NCBI GenBank assembly: GCA_028532855.1
Contig: JAQQAL010000005.1
Location: 56,297-120,296, forward strand
Length of the DNA stretch: 64,000 nt
From: Candidatus Thalassospirochaeta sargassi
GTDB lineage: Bacteria > Spirochaetota > Spirochaetia > UBA9216
Direction: 5' to 3'
The notes beneath the pieces were generated by a model. The model did not search any database and was not told the DNA's origin. It worked only from the letters and a program-made list of their open reading frames with translations. Positions 1-8,392 of this stretch are shown piece after piece. Position 1 is the first letter of the stretch; each line of letters starts with the position of its first letter. A program made the position numbers and the translations under genes.

Positions 1-648
1 GATTACGGAATTCATTATGCATACGTTAGTATTCTGCTTTATGTTTTCGGAATGATTTTTGCCAGCATGGCTTTCAAAGACGCGCACAGGAAGCTTCTTA
101 ACCATGATTGGTTGATGCTACCAGCGTCGACCTTTGAAAAGTTCTTTGAGAAGGCGGTTCTGTATTCTGTTATTATTCCGATTGCAACAATTATTATCTA
201 TTGGGTGTTTAATTTTGTTGCACTGCTGGTGATAAGATTGTTTTTCGGTGAGTATTACCCGATTTTCAATATTGCAGATCCCTCTATATGGCAGATGTAC
301 GGATATTTTGTAATCGGTGTTTCGGTTTTTATTCTTGGCGCAGCCTGGTTTAAAAATAATAATTTTATTAAAACGATAGTAGCAATTGTAGTTTTTTCTA
401 TAATTATGTCTCTGCTGTCAACATTGATTATCTGGCTTGTTTTCAATGATTATTTTTGGCCGCTTGTAAGGGGTAACTTTGACTTTTACTATGATTTCAA
501 CACCGGTTTTAAATTTGATGGCATTGAAGCCTACGGAAAGGGTGCATATTATCTGATAAAATTCATCTTCTATGGACTGTTAACACCTGTGTGCTGGCTG
601 GGTGCCTGGCTGAAGCTTCGTGAAGTGGAGGTTAAAGATGGAGTTTAA
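1..648 (+). CDS. Membrane protein, 5' end outside window (partial)
   Basis: The frame is open from the first base, so the gene starts upstream of the window; the first internal ATG is at 52. The visible part, about 215 residues, has several hydrophobic segments (roughly residues 60-85, 100-118, 125-150 and 185-205) separated by short aromatic-rich loops. I recognise no enzyme motif. It overlaps the next gene, a YtrA-type GntR regulator, by 11 bases. YtrA-type regulators usually sit beside ABC-2 type transporter genes, so this may be a permease or accessory membrane subunit of such a system. That role is inferred from context alone. Confidence 0.7.
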   Translation, partial: DYGIHYAYVSILLYVFGMIFASMAFKDAHRKLLNHDWLMLPASTFEKFFEKAVLYSVIIPIATIIIYWVFNFVALLVIRLFFGEYYPIFNIADPSIWQMYGYFVIGVSVFILGAAWFKNNNFIKTIVAIVVFSIIMSLLSTLIIWLVFNDYFWPLVRGNFDFYYDFNTGFKFDGIEAYGKGAYYLIKFIFYGLLTPVCWLGAWLKLREVEVKDGV

Positions 649-1009
649 AGACGGAAAGGCAATATATCTGCAGATTGCAGATTATATAAGTGAAAACATT
701 CTGCAGGGTAAATGGAAGGGGGGTGACAGGATAGCCTCAGTTCGCGAATTCGCTGTTGATATTGAGGTAAATCCGAATACGGTGATGAGGGCTTATTCCT
801 ACCTGCAGGATGAGGGAATAATATATAATAAAAGGGGAATTGGTTATTTTGTGGGGGAGGATTCGATGGAAAAAGTTATGACGCTTAAGAAAGAGGATTT
901 TATCAGCAAGGAGCTGCCGTATTTCTTCAGGATACTGGATATGCTCAATATAGATTTCGATGGACTGAAGGCTATGTATGATGAGTACAGGAGAGAAAGG
1001 AGCTTGTAA
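638..1009 (+). CDS. GntR family transcriptional regulator, YtrA type
   Basis: A 123-residue DNA-binding regulator. The N-terminal winged helix-turn-helix (about residues 8-75) carries the GntR pattern: YLQIADYI, GDRIASVREFA, NPNTVMRAYSYL and a wing ending in RGIGYFV. The C-terminal part is only about 50 residues and helical, which fits the short YtrA subfamily and excludes the long effector domains of FadR, HutC or MocR types. I place the start at the ATG at 638 rather than a possible earlier codon at 620, because a GGAG-type ribosome site (GTGGAGGT) precedes it at normal spacing. It is co-transcribed with its neighbours (11-base overlap upstream, one-base overlap downstream) and probably represses them. 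Confidence 0.88.
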   Translation: MEFKDGKAIYLQIADYISENILQGKWKGGDRIASVREFAVDIEVNPNTVMRAYSYLQDEGIIYNKRGIGYFVGEDSMEKVMTLKKEDFISKELPYFFRILDMLNIDFDGLKAMYDEYRRERSL

Positions 1010-1755
1010 TGAAGAATTCAAACAAATTTATCTTGATAGTACTATCGTTCATGGCAGCCGTGATGATAGTTCTTACTGTGATGTTCAGAGTGATGTTTGC
1101 CGGCCATTTTGAGATTACAAACGATGGTGACGGATTCAATTTTTCCAATGGTTCGGAATTGATGTTATCTGACGAGTTTGACTATAAAGGATTTGATGAA
1201 ATCAAAGTTGTCGGTGGCTGGGATATTCTTGTTATCTCAAGCAGTGAGTTTGATATCAGTGTAGATTACAACGAGGCTGCCCGTGATAGTGCTGAGATCA
1301 GAAAGTCAGGTGATGTCCTTTATCTAAGCCTTGATTATCAGCGAAGCGGAATGGCCAGTGATTTTCATGGAGCATCGGCTACTATCTACATGCCCGAGCT
1401 TGAAGCCGTATCGGTTGACGGCGCGGTGAACCTGAACATTGAGAATTTTTCCGGAGACAAACTTGATTTTGACCTTGACGGTGCGGGCCAGATAATAGGA
1501 GAGAACTGCAGTTATGAACAATTTGATATCGATACCAACGGGGCAGTCAATGTGGATTTTTACGACAGCAAGGTTGTCAGCGCGGATGTCAACATAGACG
1601 GCGCCGGAAATGTACAGCTTAGAATGGCCGGCGGAGAGTTATCAGGCCGGTTATCCGGGCTTGCCCGTCTTGAATACACCGGTAAGGTCAGCGAATTGAC
1701 TGTTGCTGAAGACGGCATAGCAAATGTAGAATATGTGAAAAATGCGGGGAATTGA
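1009..1755 (+). CDS. Exported head-GIN domain protein (DUF2807-like)
   Basis: A 248-residue protein. One N-terminal hydrophobic segment (about residues 7-30) looks like a signal anchor. The rest is rich in regularly spaced Gly/Ala-Asp and Asn patterns such as VDGAVNLNIENFSG, DLDGAGQII and NIDGAGNVQL, typical of the right-handed beta-solenoid called DUF2807 or the head-GIN domain. No catalytic residues are known for this family. The start codon overlaps the stop of the GntR gene (TAATG), so expression is coupled to that regulator. It may sense or respond to envelope stress, but this is a guess from family context. Confidence 0.75.
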   Translation: MKNSNKFILIVLSFMAAVMIVLTVMFRVMFAGHFEITNDGDGFNFSNGSELMLSDEFDYKGFDEIKVVGGWDILVISSSEFDISVDYNEAARDSAEIRKSGDVLYLSLDYQRSGMASDFHGASATIYMPELEAVSVDGAVNLNIENFSGDKLDFDLDGAGQIIGENCSYEQFDIDTNGAVNVDFYDSKVVSADVNIDGAGNVQLRMAGGELSGRLSGLARLEYTGKVSELTVAEDGIANVEYVKNAGN

Positions 1756-2147
1756 TTGCTACGATTACAATTGAGTTTTATTTGTGGATATTACGACCGG
1801 GGGCAGTATCAAACTGTCCCCGGTTTTTTATGCCGGAGAAATAAGCTTAGTTAAAGATTTCAAGGAATTCCAGAGGATTTTCAGTTTTCACGTGTTGAAG
1901 AGGCCGTTAGAAGCCGGGGTGTAGAGAAGAACTGAGTAAACTTCAGGAATAACTGCTTGATTTTATCATATTATTCCTGTAGATTTATCTCATACCATTG
2001 AAGGTATTCGTATTATTAGTTAGTTGAATTGTTTCTGATTATTATCAAAGATGCGTAAAGATCCAAGTAATCCCGCCTTTTTTTTAATTTTGTACTTATC
2101 AGCGAAAAATAACTGTGAATTATCTAATTAATTGGTAAAAACTAAAT
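1756..2147. other. Intergenic stretch, no gene seen
   Basis: A strong terminator closes the upstream operon at 1797-1829. From there to the RRM leader the sequence is AT-rich and has stops in all frames. I saw no convincing promoter hexamers or RNA gene in it, although the promoter of the RRM gene must lie here. Confidence 0.5.
1797..1829 (+). terminator. Rho-independent terminator after the head-GIN gene
   Basis: An 11-bp stem (one G-T pair) pairs 1797-1807 with 1813-1823 around a 5-base loop and is followed by six T. It ends the GntR/head-GIN operon. Confidence 0.9.
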
Positions 2148-2167
2148 ATACCGACAGGAATCGGTAT
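2148..2167 (+). promoter_or_regulatory. Leader hairpin directly before the RBS of the RRM gene
   Basis: ATACCGA (2148-2154) pairs perfectly with TCGGTAT (2161-2167) around the loop CAGGAA. The Shine-Dalgarno GAGGAG begins immediately after the stem. Because the gene encodes a single-stranded-RNA-binding domain, an autoregulatory or temperature-sensitive role is possible. Confidence 0.5.
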
Positions 2168-2178
2168 GAGGAGACAAT

Positions 2179-2457
2179 ATGGCTAAGAAGATTTATGTAG
2201 GAAATATCAGTTTCAACGCACAGGAAGACGACCTGAGAACACTTTTTTCTCAGTATGGTGAGGTTGTTGATGTAAAGATTATCACTGATAAGTATACAGA
2301 ACGCTCAAAAGGATTCGGCTTTATCGAGATGCAGGAAGACTCAGCTGCAGAAGCTGCAATCTCCGCTCTGGACGGAAAAGAGATGCTCGGACGCGAATTG
2401 AGAGTGAACGAAGCACAGGAACGAAAGGAACGACCGAGGTATAACGATTTTCGTTAA
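2179..2457 (+). CDS. RRM domain RNA-binding protein
   Basis: A 92-residue, single-domain RNA recognition motif protein. RNP2 is visible as KIYVGNISF near residues 4-12 and RNP1 as KGFGFIEM near residues 44-51. The aromatic residues that stack on RNA bases (Y6, F46, F48) are present, so it should bind single-stranded RNA. The tail is short, charged and arginine-rich, without the long glycine-rich region of some cyanobacterial relatives. Bacterial RRM proteins are often linked to cold or RNA metabolism. It is a single-gene unit with its own terminator, a strong GAGGAG ribosome site and a small hairpin just upstream of it. Confidence 0.93.
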   Translation: MAKKIYVGNISFNAQEDDLRTLFSQYGEVVDVKIITDKYTERSKGFGFIEMQEDSAAEAAISALDGKEMLGRELRVNEAQERKERPRYNDFR

Positions 2458-2474
2458 GCAGACCTGTTGAAGAA

Positions 2475-2502
2475 AGCAGTCGATTATCGGCTGCTTTTTT
2501 TT
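2475..2502 (+). terminator. Rho-independent terminator after the RRM gene
   Basis: A 9-bp stem pairs 2475-2483 with 2487-2495 around a 3-base loop and is followed by a run of eight T. Confidence 0.9.
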
Positions 2503-2527
2503 ACTTCCAATATCAGAGGAGCTATAG

Positions 2528-2716
2528 ATGGCAAAGAATTTTTACTCATATGAAAAAAGACAGAATGAGCTGAAAAAGCAGAAGAAAAAGCAAGAGAAAA
2601 TGAAGAAAAAACTCGAACGTAAAAAACTAAAGGCTGAAGGAGAACCGGGGCAGGAGCAGGAATCTTCTATTGAAGATGTCGAAAACAATGCACCCGTTGA
2701 AGAGGAAGATAACTAG
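2528..2716 (+). CDS. Small lysine-rich, then acidic, hypothetical protein
   Basis: A 62-residue protein preceded by GAGGAG at good spacing. The first 37 residues are strongly basic (many KKQKKK and KLERKK repeats) and are predicted to form a long charged helix. The last 25 residues are acidic and probably disordered. I know similar unnamed small proteins from other bacteria but no function for them. Binding to RNA or ribosomes is conceivable because of the basic helix and the neighbouring RRM gene, but nothing in the sequence proves it. Confidence 0.6.
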   Translation: MAKNFYSYEKRQNELKKQKKKQEKMKKKLERKKLKAEGEPGQEQESSIEDVENNAPVEEEDN

Positions 2717-2802
2717 ATTTTTCTGATATCCGTATTATGCGGCAGTTGACGGTTACAAGCCTGATGTTGTGCCGCTGTTTTCAAACAGCTCAATATTCAA
2801 AG

Positions 2803-2828
2803 AGAGCCGCCCGGTTCTGGACGGCTCT
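2803..2828. terminator. Hairpin between convergent genes
   Basis: AGAGCCG (2803-2809) pairs with CGGCTCT (2822-2828), with a further short CC/GG pairing inside. It lies between the convergent small-protein gene and crt, so it may terminate both. T runs are weak on either strand. Confidence 0.5.
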
Positions 2829-2852
2829 GTAAACTAAAGATTACTCAGGTAA

Positions 2853-3644
2853 TCAGTAGCCGGCCCATACCGGTTTTCTTTTACCGACGAAAGCCTCTTT
2901 TCCTTCCTTGGCATCCTGATGAGAAAATATTAAACCGAATTTATTAGTCTCAAAAGCCATCATAGTTTCAAGATCATTGTCGCTACAGAGGTTAAGCATT
3001 GCTTTTGCTTCTTTAACTGAGTTGGGGCTTGCCTTATCCATTTCTTTTGCCAAAGATAGAACGGTATCCATAAGTTCATCTGCAGGGCAGACCTTATTTA
3101 CGATTCCGAGTTTCAGAGCGTCTTCCGCACCGATCATTCGGCCTGTGTATATAAGTTCTTTGGCTGCAGCCTTGCCGATTCTGTCAACAAGCCGCTTGTT
3201 GCCGCAGAAGCCGGGGATTATACCGAGTGTAGCCTCGGGAAATCCGAGTTTTGCCTTGTCGGAAGCGTATGCAAAATCACATGAAAGTGCAACTTCCAAA
3301 CCGCCGCCGAGGGCAAATCCGTTAACAGCAGCAATGACGGGTATGCTAAGTTCCTCTATCTTGCGCATTACAGTTCCACCGGCCTGAGAGAATTCGCAGG
3401 CTTCAATGGGCTTGAGTTTATCCATTTCCTTGATATCGGCACCTGCAATAAATGCCTTTCCTTCTCCTGTCAGGATCAGGCATCTTAGGCTTGGGTCATT
3501 AGACGCCTTTTTCTCAACTTCGGTAATAGCTTCAGATATTTCAGCAATGACCTCTGAGCTGAGCGCGTTTAAACTTGCAGTATTGGTGAAGGTGAGAAGC
3601 ACTGCATTTTCAATTCTTTCATATTTAAGATATTTAAATGACAT
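2853..3644 (-). CDS. crt: Enoyl-CoA hydratase / crotonase
   Basis: A 263-residue crotonase-fold enzyme that hydrates short-chain enoyl-CoA (crotonyl-CoA and 3-hydroxybutyryl-CoA). The oxyanion-hole segments AGADIKEM (near 68-74) and FALGGGLEVAL (near 110-120) are present. So are both catalytic glutamates, E117 in GGGLEVA and E137 in FPEATLG. Length is normal for the family. It is the last gene of a five-gene minus-strand operon, 12 bases downstream of hbd. Together the operon encodes the steps between acetoacetyl-CoA reduction and butyryl-CoA, but no thiolase is present. Confidence 0.92.
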   Translation of the reverse strand: MSFKYLKYERIENAVLLTFTNTASLNALSSEVIAEISEAITEVEKKASNDPSLRCLILTGEGKAFIAGADIKEMDKLKPIEACEFSQAGGTVMRKIEELSIPVIAAVNGFALGGGLEVALSCDFAYASDKAKLGFPEATLGIIPGFCGNKRLVDRIGKAAAKELIYTGRMIGAEDALKLGIVNKVCPADELMDTVLSLAKEMDKASPNSVKEAKAMLNLCSDNDLETMMAFETNKFGLIFSHQDAKEGKEAFVGKRKPVWAGY

Positions 3645-3656
3645 GATGTTCTTTCC

Positions 3657-4511
3657 TTATTTAGAATAGTCGTAAAAACCCTTACCGGTTTTTCGGCCAA
3701 GGTATCCTGCACTGACCATTCTTCGCAGAAGCGGTGACGGCCTGTATTTTGGATCTCCAAAGTCATCATAAAGAACTTCCATAACCTTCAGGCAGACATC
3801 AAGTCCAACAAGATCTCCAAGAGCCAGGGGGCCTATCGGGTGGTTTGCACCGAGCTTCATGATTTCATCAATCTGTGCAGGGCTTGCAATACCGTCTGCA
3901 AGACAGCCAATTCCTTCGTTTATAACAGGAATTAGTATTCGGTTCAGGACGAAACCCGGAGAGTCTTTCACTAGTACGCCGGTCTTGCCAATCTGCTCAG
4001 AAAGTTCCATTACAGCTTTGGATGTTTCTTCATTCGTCTGAAGAGCTTCGATAACCTCGATAAGTTTCATAACCGGTGCCGGATTCATGAAGTGCATGCC
4101 TATAAAGCGTTCGGGCTTATCAACAGCCTTGGCAAGCTCGGTGATAGAAATGGTAGAAGTATTTGTAGCTATAATACAATTATCAGAAACTATTTCAGAG
4201 ATAGCTTTAAACGATGTTTTTTTCAGATCACGATCCTCAAGAATCGCTTCAACTACAATTTCACAATCTTTAAAATCTTTTAAATCAGAAGATGTTGTGA
4301 TATTAGCTAAGACGCTGTCTTTTTTTTCAGCAGTAATTTTGTCCTTTGCTACAAGTCTTTCAAGATTCTTTGTTATACCGGCTATCGCCCTCTCAAGCTC
4401 ACCGTCTACAACCGAAACAAGAACCGTTTTGAGTCCTGCAGCTGCAAATACCTGTACTATGCCGGCACCCATTGTTCCGCCGCCGTAAACTCCTGCATTA
4501 TTGATATTCAT
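3657..4511 (-). CDS. hbd: 3-hydroxybutyryl-CoA dehydrogenase
   Basis: A 284-residue NAD(P)-dependent L-3-hydroxyacyl-CoA dehydrogenase of the short, monofunctional type. The dinucleotide site is [12 protein letters not shown] at the N terminus. The catalytic histidine is in [17 protein letters not shown] with the paired glutamate downstream, and the C-terminal helical domain contains [20 protein letters not shown], typical of the family. It would reduce acetoacetyl-CoA (or oxidise hydroxybutyryl-CoA). It lies between etfA (15-base gap) and crt (12-base gap). Confidence 0.93.
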   Translation of the reverse strand: MNINNAGVYGGGTMGAGIVQVFAAAGLKTVLVSVVDGELERAIAGITKNLERLVAKDKITAEKKDSVLANITTSSDLKDFKDCEIVVEAILEDRDLKKTSFKAISEIVSDNCIIATNTSTISITELAKAVDKPERFIGMHFMNPAPVMKLIEVIEALQTNEETSKAVMELSEQIGKTGVLVKDSPGFVLNRILIPVINEGIGCLADGIASPAQIDEIMKLGANHPIGPLALGDLVGLDVCLKVMEVLYDDFGDPKYRPSPLLRRMVSAGYLGRKTGKGFYDYSK

Positions 4512-4526
4512 ATGTTTACTCCTTTC

Positions 4527-5555
4527 CTATTTGACTGCTTCTACGTCTTTATCTTTTTTGAGCGCTTCAAGCTCATCTTTCAGAGCCGGGATGACCTTGT
4601 GAACATCGCCTACAATTCCAACATCTGCAACATCAAAGATGGGCGCCTGGGGGTTCTTATTTACAGCAATGATGAACTCGGAGTCTTCCATTCCTGCAAT
4701 ATGCTGAATCTGTCCTGAGATTCCCATTGCGAAATAAAGGTCGGGGCGAACGGTTTTTCCAGTCTGACCAACCTGATGTTCTTTCGGGAGCCATCCTGCA
4801 TCAATTACAGCGCGTGAACCGGAAACTTCTCCGCCGAGCTGATCAGCAAGCCCTTCGAGAGGGGCAATATTCTCCGGCCCTCCGACTCCGCGGCCCGCAG
4901 AAACAAGTACAGTTGCATCTTCAATGTTAACCTTTTTTCCGGTTTCTTTTACATATTCCAGGATCTCAACGTTCATATCCATGGCGCTGAGTTCTACATC
5001 CAGAATTTCGACTTCTCCGGTACGTGCTGAATCATATTCACTTTTGATCATAACTCCGGGGCGTACGGTAGACATCTGTGGACGGAAATCCGGACAGATG
5101 ATTGTTGCCATAATATTGCCGCCGAATGCGGGACGGGTCATCAGCAGGTTGCCGGTTTCCTCATCAATGTCGAGTGATGTGCAGTCTGCAGTGAGGCCTG
5201 TATGAACCCTTGCGCTTACACGGGGGGCAAGATCCCGTCCGATTGAGGTTGCTCCGAAGAGGACAATTTCGGGATTGACATCTTTAATTGCAGCAAAGAC
5301 TGCCTTTACATAAACCTCGGTGCTATAGAGTTCAAGTACGATATTATCTATCACAACTACCTTGTCCGCCCCGAAACCGACTAATTCTTTAGCGGTTTCA
5401 GAAATATTGTAACCCGGGATAATCGCAATTACATCCTGCTTTCTGGTATCCGCAAGTTCTCTAGCCTTTCCAAGGAGTTCATATGCAACGGGCTGTATCT
5501 TTCCTTCTCGCTGTTCAATTACGACAGCTACACCATTATAATTAACTTCTGCCAT
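4527..5555 (-). CDS. etfA: Electron transfer flavoprotein alpha subunit
   Basis: A 342-residue FAD-binding EtfA. The C-terminal FAD domain is clear: GGPENIAPLEGLA, SRAVIDAGWLPKEHQVGQTG, YFAMGISGQIQH and IIAVNKNPQAPIFDVAD. The N-terminal half is the usual domain that packs against EtfB. With EtfB and Bcd it forms the complex that takes electrons from NADH or acyl-CoA. In anaerobes this complex can bifurcate electrons to ferredoxin, a property that cannot be read with certainty here. The gap to etfB is 11 bases. Confidence 0.94.
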   Translation of the reverse strand: MAEVNYNGVAVVIEQREGKIQPVAYELLGKARELADTRKQDVIAIIPGYNISETAKELVGFGADKVVVIDNIVLELYSTEVYVKAVFAAIKDVNPEIVLFGATSIGRDLAPRVSARVHTGLTADCTSLDIDEETGNLLMTRPAFGGNIMATIICPDFRPQMSTVRPGVMIKSEYDSARTGEVEILDVELSAMDMNVEILEYVKETGKKVNIEDATVLVSAGRGVGGPENIAPLEGLADQLGGEVSGSRAVIDAGWLPKEHQVGQTGKTVRPDLYFAMGISGQIQHIAGMEDSEFIIAVNKNPQAPIFDVADVGIVGDVHKVIPALKDELEALKKDKDVEAVK

Positions 5556-5566
5556 TTTAAGTCTCC

Positions 5567-6358
5567 TTATAGAATATATTGTTCCTGAAGTTTTTCAACA
5601 ACAAGTTTGGCTGCTTCACGCGGTGGAAGTTCGAATACCTTTCCTGCAGCCTTTACGCCTTTTGTTCCTGATTTCTTAACCTTCGTCGGGGAACCCTTGA
5701 GCCCTACATTTGCCAGATCAACATCAACATCATCAAAGCCCCAGGTCTCAACATTGTCTGCTTTATAGGCCTTGTATATCCGTCCAATGCGCATATAGCG
5801 GGCTTCATTCATCTCTCTGAGTGTGGTTATAAGGCAGGGATAGTTTACGCGCAGCTTCTGGTATGAATCTTCAAAAATACGCTTTACAACAATTGAGGAT
5901 TCCCCACGTTCAACATCAGCTACATATGAAACTGAGGGAATACCGAGATGTTCCGCTATCTGAGGTCCAACCTGGGCGGTGTCTCCGTCAATTGCCTGAC
6001 GGCCTGCGATAATCAGGTCGAAATCGATTTTCTTTAATGCGCCGGCAAGCACCGAGCTTGTCGCCCAGGTATCGGAACCTGCGAAAACCCTGTCGGTGAG
6101 CAGGATTGCCCTGTCGGCGCCCATTGCGAGGGCTTCATTCAATGCAAGTTTGGCCTGTTCGGGACCCATGCTTACTACAGTTACTGTTACATCGCCTTCC
6201 GGTGCTGCGTCCTTGAGTTCCAGCGCGGCTTCTATACCTGCTTTATCATCAGGATTTATAATGCTCGGTACTCCCTTTCGGATAAGGGTTCCTGTCACCG
6301 GATCCAGTTTTACTTCCGTTGTATCAGGTACCTGCTTAATACATACTACTATATTCAT
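5567..6358 (-). CDS. etfB: Electron transfer flavoprotein beta subunit
   Basis: A 263-residue EtfB. It starts MNIVVCIKQVPDTTEV, the standard opening, and has the nucleotide-binding segments NPDDKAGIEAALELK, LAMGADRAILLTD and GRQAIDGDTAQVGPQIAEHL. The recognition-loop region YMRIGRIYKA, which contacts the acyl-CoA dehydrogenase, is also visible. In bifurcating ETFs this subunit holds the bifurcating FAD and an NADH site; the downstream bcd/hbd/crt context fits that type. It is 12 bases from bcd in the same operon. Confidence 0.94.
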   Translation of the reverse strand: MNIVVCIKQVPDTTEVKLDPVTGTLIRKGVPSIINPDDKAGIEAALELKDAAPEGDVTVTVVSMGPEQAKLALNEALAMGADRAILLTDRVFAGSDTWATSSVLAGALKKIDFDLIIAGRQAIDGDTAQVGPQIAEHLGIPSVSYVADVERGESSIVVKRIFEDSYQKLRVNYPCLITTLREMNEARYMRIGRIYKAYKADNVETWGFDDVDVDLANVGLKGSPTKVKKSGTKGVKAAGKVFELPPREAAKLVVEKLQEQYIL

Positions 6359-6370
6359 ACATAACCTCTC

Positions 6371-7510
6371 TTATTTTAACAGTCCACCCGAGATGACCAT
6401 TTTCTGCACCTCAGTGGTTCCTTCGTAGATTTCGGTAATCTTTGCATCTCTGAACATGCGTTCTACGTCATATTCCCGGGTGTATCCATAACCGCCGTGC
6501 AGCTGTATGGCGCGGGTAGTTACATCCATTGCTGCTTCTGATGCATAGTATTTGGCCATCGCGGCGTCTACAGAATAGGGCTTGCCTTCCTGCTTTGCCA
6601 TTGCAGCTTTGTAGACAAGAAGTCTTGCAGCTTCAACCTTAGTAGCCATTTCGGCAAGCTGGAACTGTGTGTTCTGAAACTGAGCGATTGCCCTGCCGAA
6701 TTGACGTCTTTCTTTTACATATTCCACAGCCTTGTCGAGTGCGCCCTGAGCAATACCGAGAGCCTGAGCTGCTATACCTATTCTTCCGCCGTCGAGGGTT
6801 TTCATGGCAATTTTAAAGCCCTGTCCCTCTTTACCGAGGAGATTTTCTTTGGGGATCCGTACATCTTCGAAGATAAGCTCTGAGGTAGCGGAGCCCCTGA
6901 TACCGAGTTTCTTCTCATGAGGCCCCACAGAAAAACCTTTTCTGTCAGCTTCTACGATGAAGGCGGAAATTCCCCGGGTGCCGGCTGACTTATCGGTCAT
7001 TGCCATAATGATATAGATGTCGGCATGGCCTGAGTTTGTAATGAACATCTTGCTGCCGTTGAGCACATACTCATCACCGTCAAGAACTGCGGTAGTCTGC
7101 TGAGCTGATGCGTCTGTTCCGGCATTGGGTTCGGTAAGCCCGAATGCTCCGAGTTTTTCACCGGTAGCAAGAGGAACCAGAAACTTCTTTTTCTGCTCTT
7201 CAGTTCCGAATTCATAAATAGGCGTGGCTCCAAGCGATACGTGTGCCGAGAGGATAACACCGGTTGTACCGCAGGCCTTTGAAAGTTCTTCAACCGCCAT
7301 TGCGTAACCGAGGACATCACCGCCTTCACCTCCGTATTCAGCGGGGAAGGGGATTCCCATAAATCCCGCTTTCACCATCTTTTCAACGGTTTCGGCTGGG
7401 AAGCGTTCTTCCTCATCCACTTCCTGAGCAAGTGGAGCAACTTCGGTCTCCACAAACTCCGTATACATTCTTCGAAGCATTTCATGCTCCGGCTTAAGAT
7501 TGAAATTCAT
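6371..7510 (-). CDS. bcd: Short-chain acyl-CoA (butyryl-CoA) dehydrogenase
   Basis: A 379-residue FAD-dependent acyl-CoA dehydrogenase and the first gene of the operon. Visible signatures are GAFGLTEPNAGTDASA (FAD/acyl binding), FITNSGHADIYIIMAMT, QFGRAIAQFQNTQFQLAEMA and QLHGGYGYTREYDVERMFRDAK. The catalytic base is the glutamate of EIYEGTTEVQ near residue 363, the position used by short-chain enzymes. With EtfAB it reduces crotonyl-CoA or oxidises butyryl-CoA. An SD (GGAG) precedes the ATG. Its promoter and a TetR-type operator lie just upstream. Confidence 0.95.
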   Translation of the reverse strand: MNFNLKPEHEMLRRMYTEFVETEVAPLAQEVDEEERFPAETVEKMVKAGFMGIPFPAEYGGEGGDVLGYAMAVEELSKACGTTGVILSAHVSLGATPIYEFGTEEQKKKFLVPLATGEKLGAFGLTEPNAGTDASAQQTTAVLDGDEYVLNGSKMFITNSGHADIYIIMAMTDKSAGTRGISAFIVEADRKGFSVGPHEKKLGIRGSATSELIFEDVRIPKENLLGKEGQGFKIAMKTLDGGRIGIAAQALGIAQGALDKAVEYVKERRQFGRAIAQFQNTQFQLAEMATKVEAARLLVYKAAMAKQEGKPYSVDAAMAKYYASEAAMDVTTRAIQLHGGYGYTREYDVERMFRDAKITEIYEGTTEVQKMVISGGLLK

Positions 7511-7586
7511 AGATTTCTCCTGTCGTTTATTCTTTTACCTTAGAATCCTTTTGACTCGAAGGATTAAACTTCATACTCTTTACCGA

Positions 7587-7605
7587 CGACCCAAGTCAGT
7601 GACTA
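7587..7605 (-). promoter_or_regulatory. TetR operator upstream of bcd
   Basis: Read on the minus strand this is TAGTCACTGACTTGGGTCG. It matches 16 of 19 bases with the site at 8402-8420 in front of the tetR gene. It lies between the bcd promoter and the bcd start, suited to block transcription. Confidence 0.75.
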
Positions 7606-7634
7606 CGGTCAAGATAGCCTGTTGTTATATATAT

Positions 7635-7663
7635 AAAGTAAGTCAATAAAAACAGTCTGTCAA
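7635..7663 (-). promoter_or_regulatory. Sigma-70 promoter of the bcd operon
   Basis: On the minus strand, TTGACA (7658-7663) and TACTTT (7635-7640) are separated by 17 bases. The leader to bcd is about 120 bases and contains the operator. Confidence 0.65.
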
Positions 7664-7719
7664 TAAAAAATTATCTATTTAACAGGGGTTTTTTTAAAAA
7701 TACGGGAGAAATATAGTTT

Positions 7720-8328
7720 TTATCTGCTTATATCAATAATTAGCGATGGAAGCACGAAGGTTTTGCAGTAGTCGACACCGGTTTTAACTAAATCAAAGGC
7801 ATTATCGGAAATTCCCCAATCAAGAAAAACGGCGCGATGGGAACGGTTGAATAGTATTGAAAGCTCAAATGCGGTTCGGTCCGTACGGAATTCTCCCGAT
7901 GCCTGTCCTTCTGCGATCACCTTTTCAACCAACTGGTTAATATACCGCTCTGGATCGATAAGAATTTTATCGGTTGAGACCTCAGTCAGGTTTTTAGAAT
8001 AGAGAATTTTAAGCATATCACAGCCGACATTATCTCTTATGTATCGCATCTGAGCGCGTGTGAAGGCAATCAATTTTTCCGATGCAGTCGTGTATCTCTT
8101 GAGATTACGTTCATATTTACGGTAAAAATTATCTATTGTGGCGAATTCTTCAAGGATAATATCACTTTTAGTATTGAAATATGTGTAAAAACTGCCTTTG
8201 GCCGTTCCTGCCCGAAGAGCAATTTCCTCAACTGTTACCTCATTGAACCCCTTTTCATTGAAAAGAGCAATTGCGGTTTCAAATAGAACTTTTTTTGTAG
8301 TTTGTGCCTGCATCTGTCGTTTAGTCAT
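7720..8328 (-). CDS. TetR family regulator of the butyryl-CoA operon
   Basis: A 202-residue TetR-family repressor. The N-terminal helix-turn-helix spans about residues 10-55 (TKKVLFETAIALFNEKGFNEVTVEEIALRAGTAKGSFYTYF, shown here only to mark its limits by first and last residues T10 and F50). The C-terminal part is an all-helical ligand and dimer domain without recognisable ligand residues. It is transcribed in the same direction as the bcd operon and lies directly upstream of it. Near-identical inverted repeats occur in its own promoter and in front of bcd. It therefore probably represses both, with an acyl-CoA or fatty-acid ligand as in FadR/PsrA-type TetR proteins. The ligand is inference. 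Confidence 0.88.
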   Translation of the reverse strand: MTKRQMQAQTTKKVLFETAIALFNEKGFNEVTVEEIALRAGTAKGSFYTYFNTKSDIILEEFATIDNFYRKYERNLKRYTTASEKLIAFTRAQMRYIRDNVGCDMLKILYSKNLTEVSTDKILIDPERYINQLVEKVIAEGQASGEFRTDRTAFELSILFNRSHRAVFLDWGISDNAFDLVKTGVDYCKTFVLPSLIIDISR

Positions 8329-8392
8329 ATGAAATTAAACTTTATCACAGGCTTGTTGGTAATACAAGCTCAGGCGCTTGATTCTGTATTAA

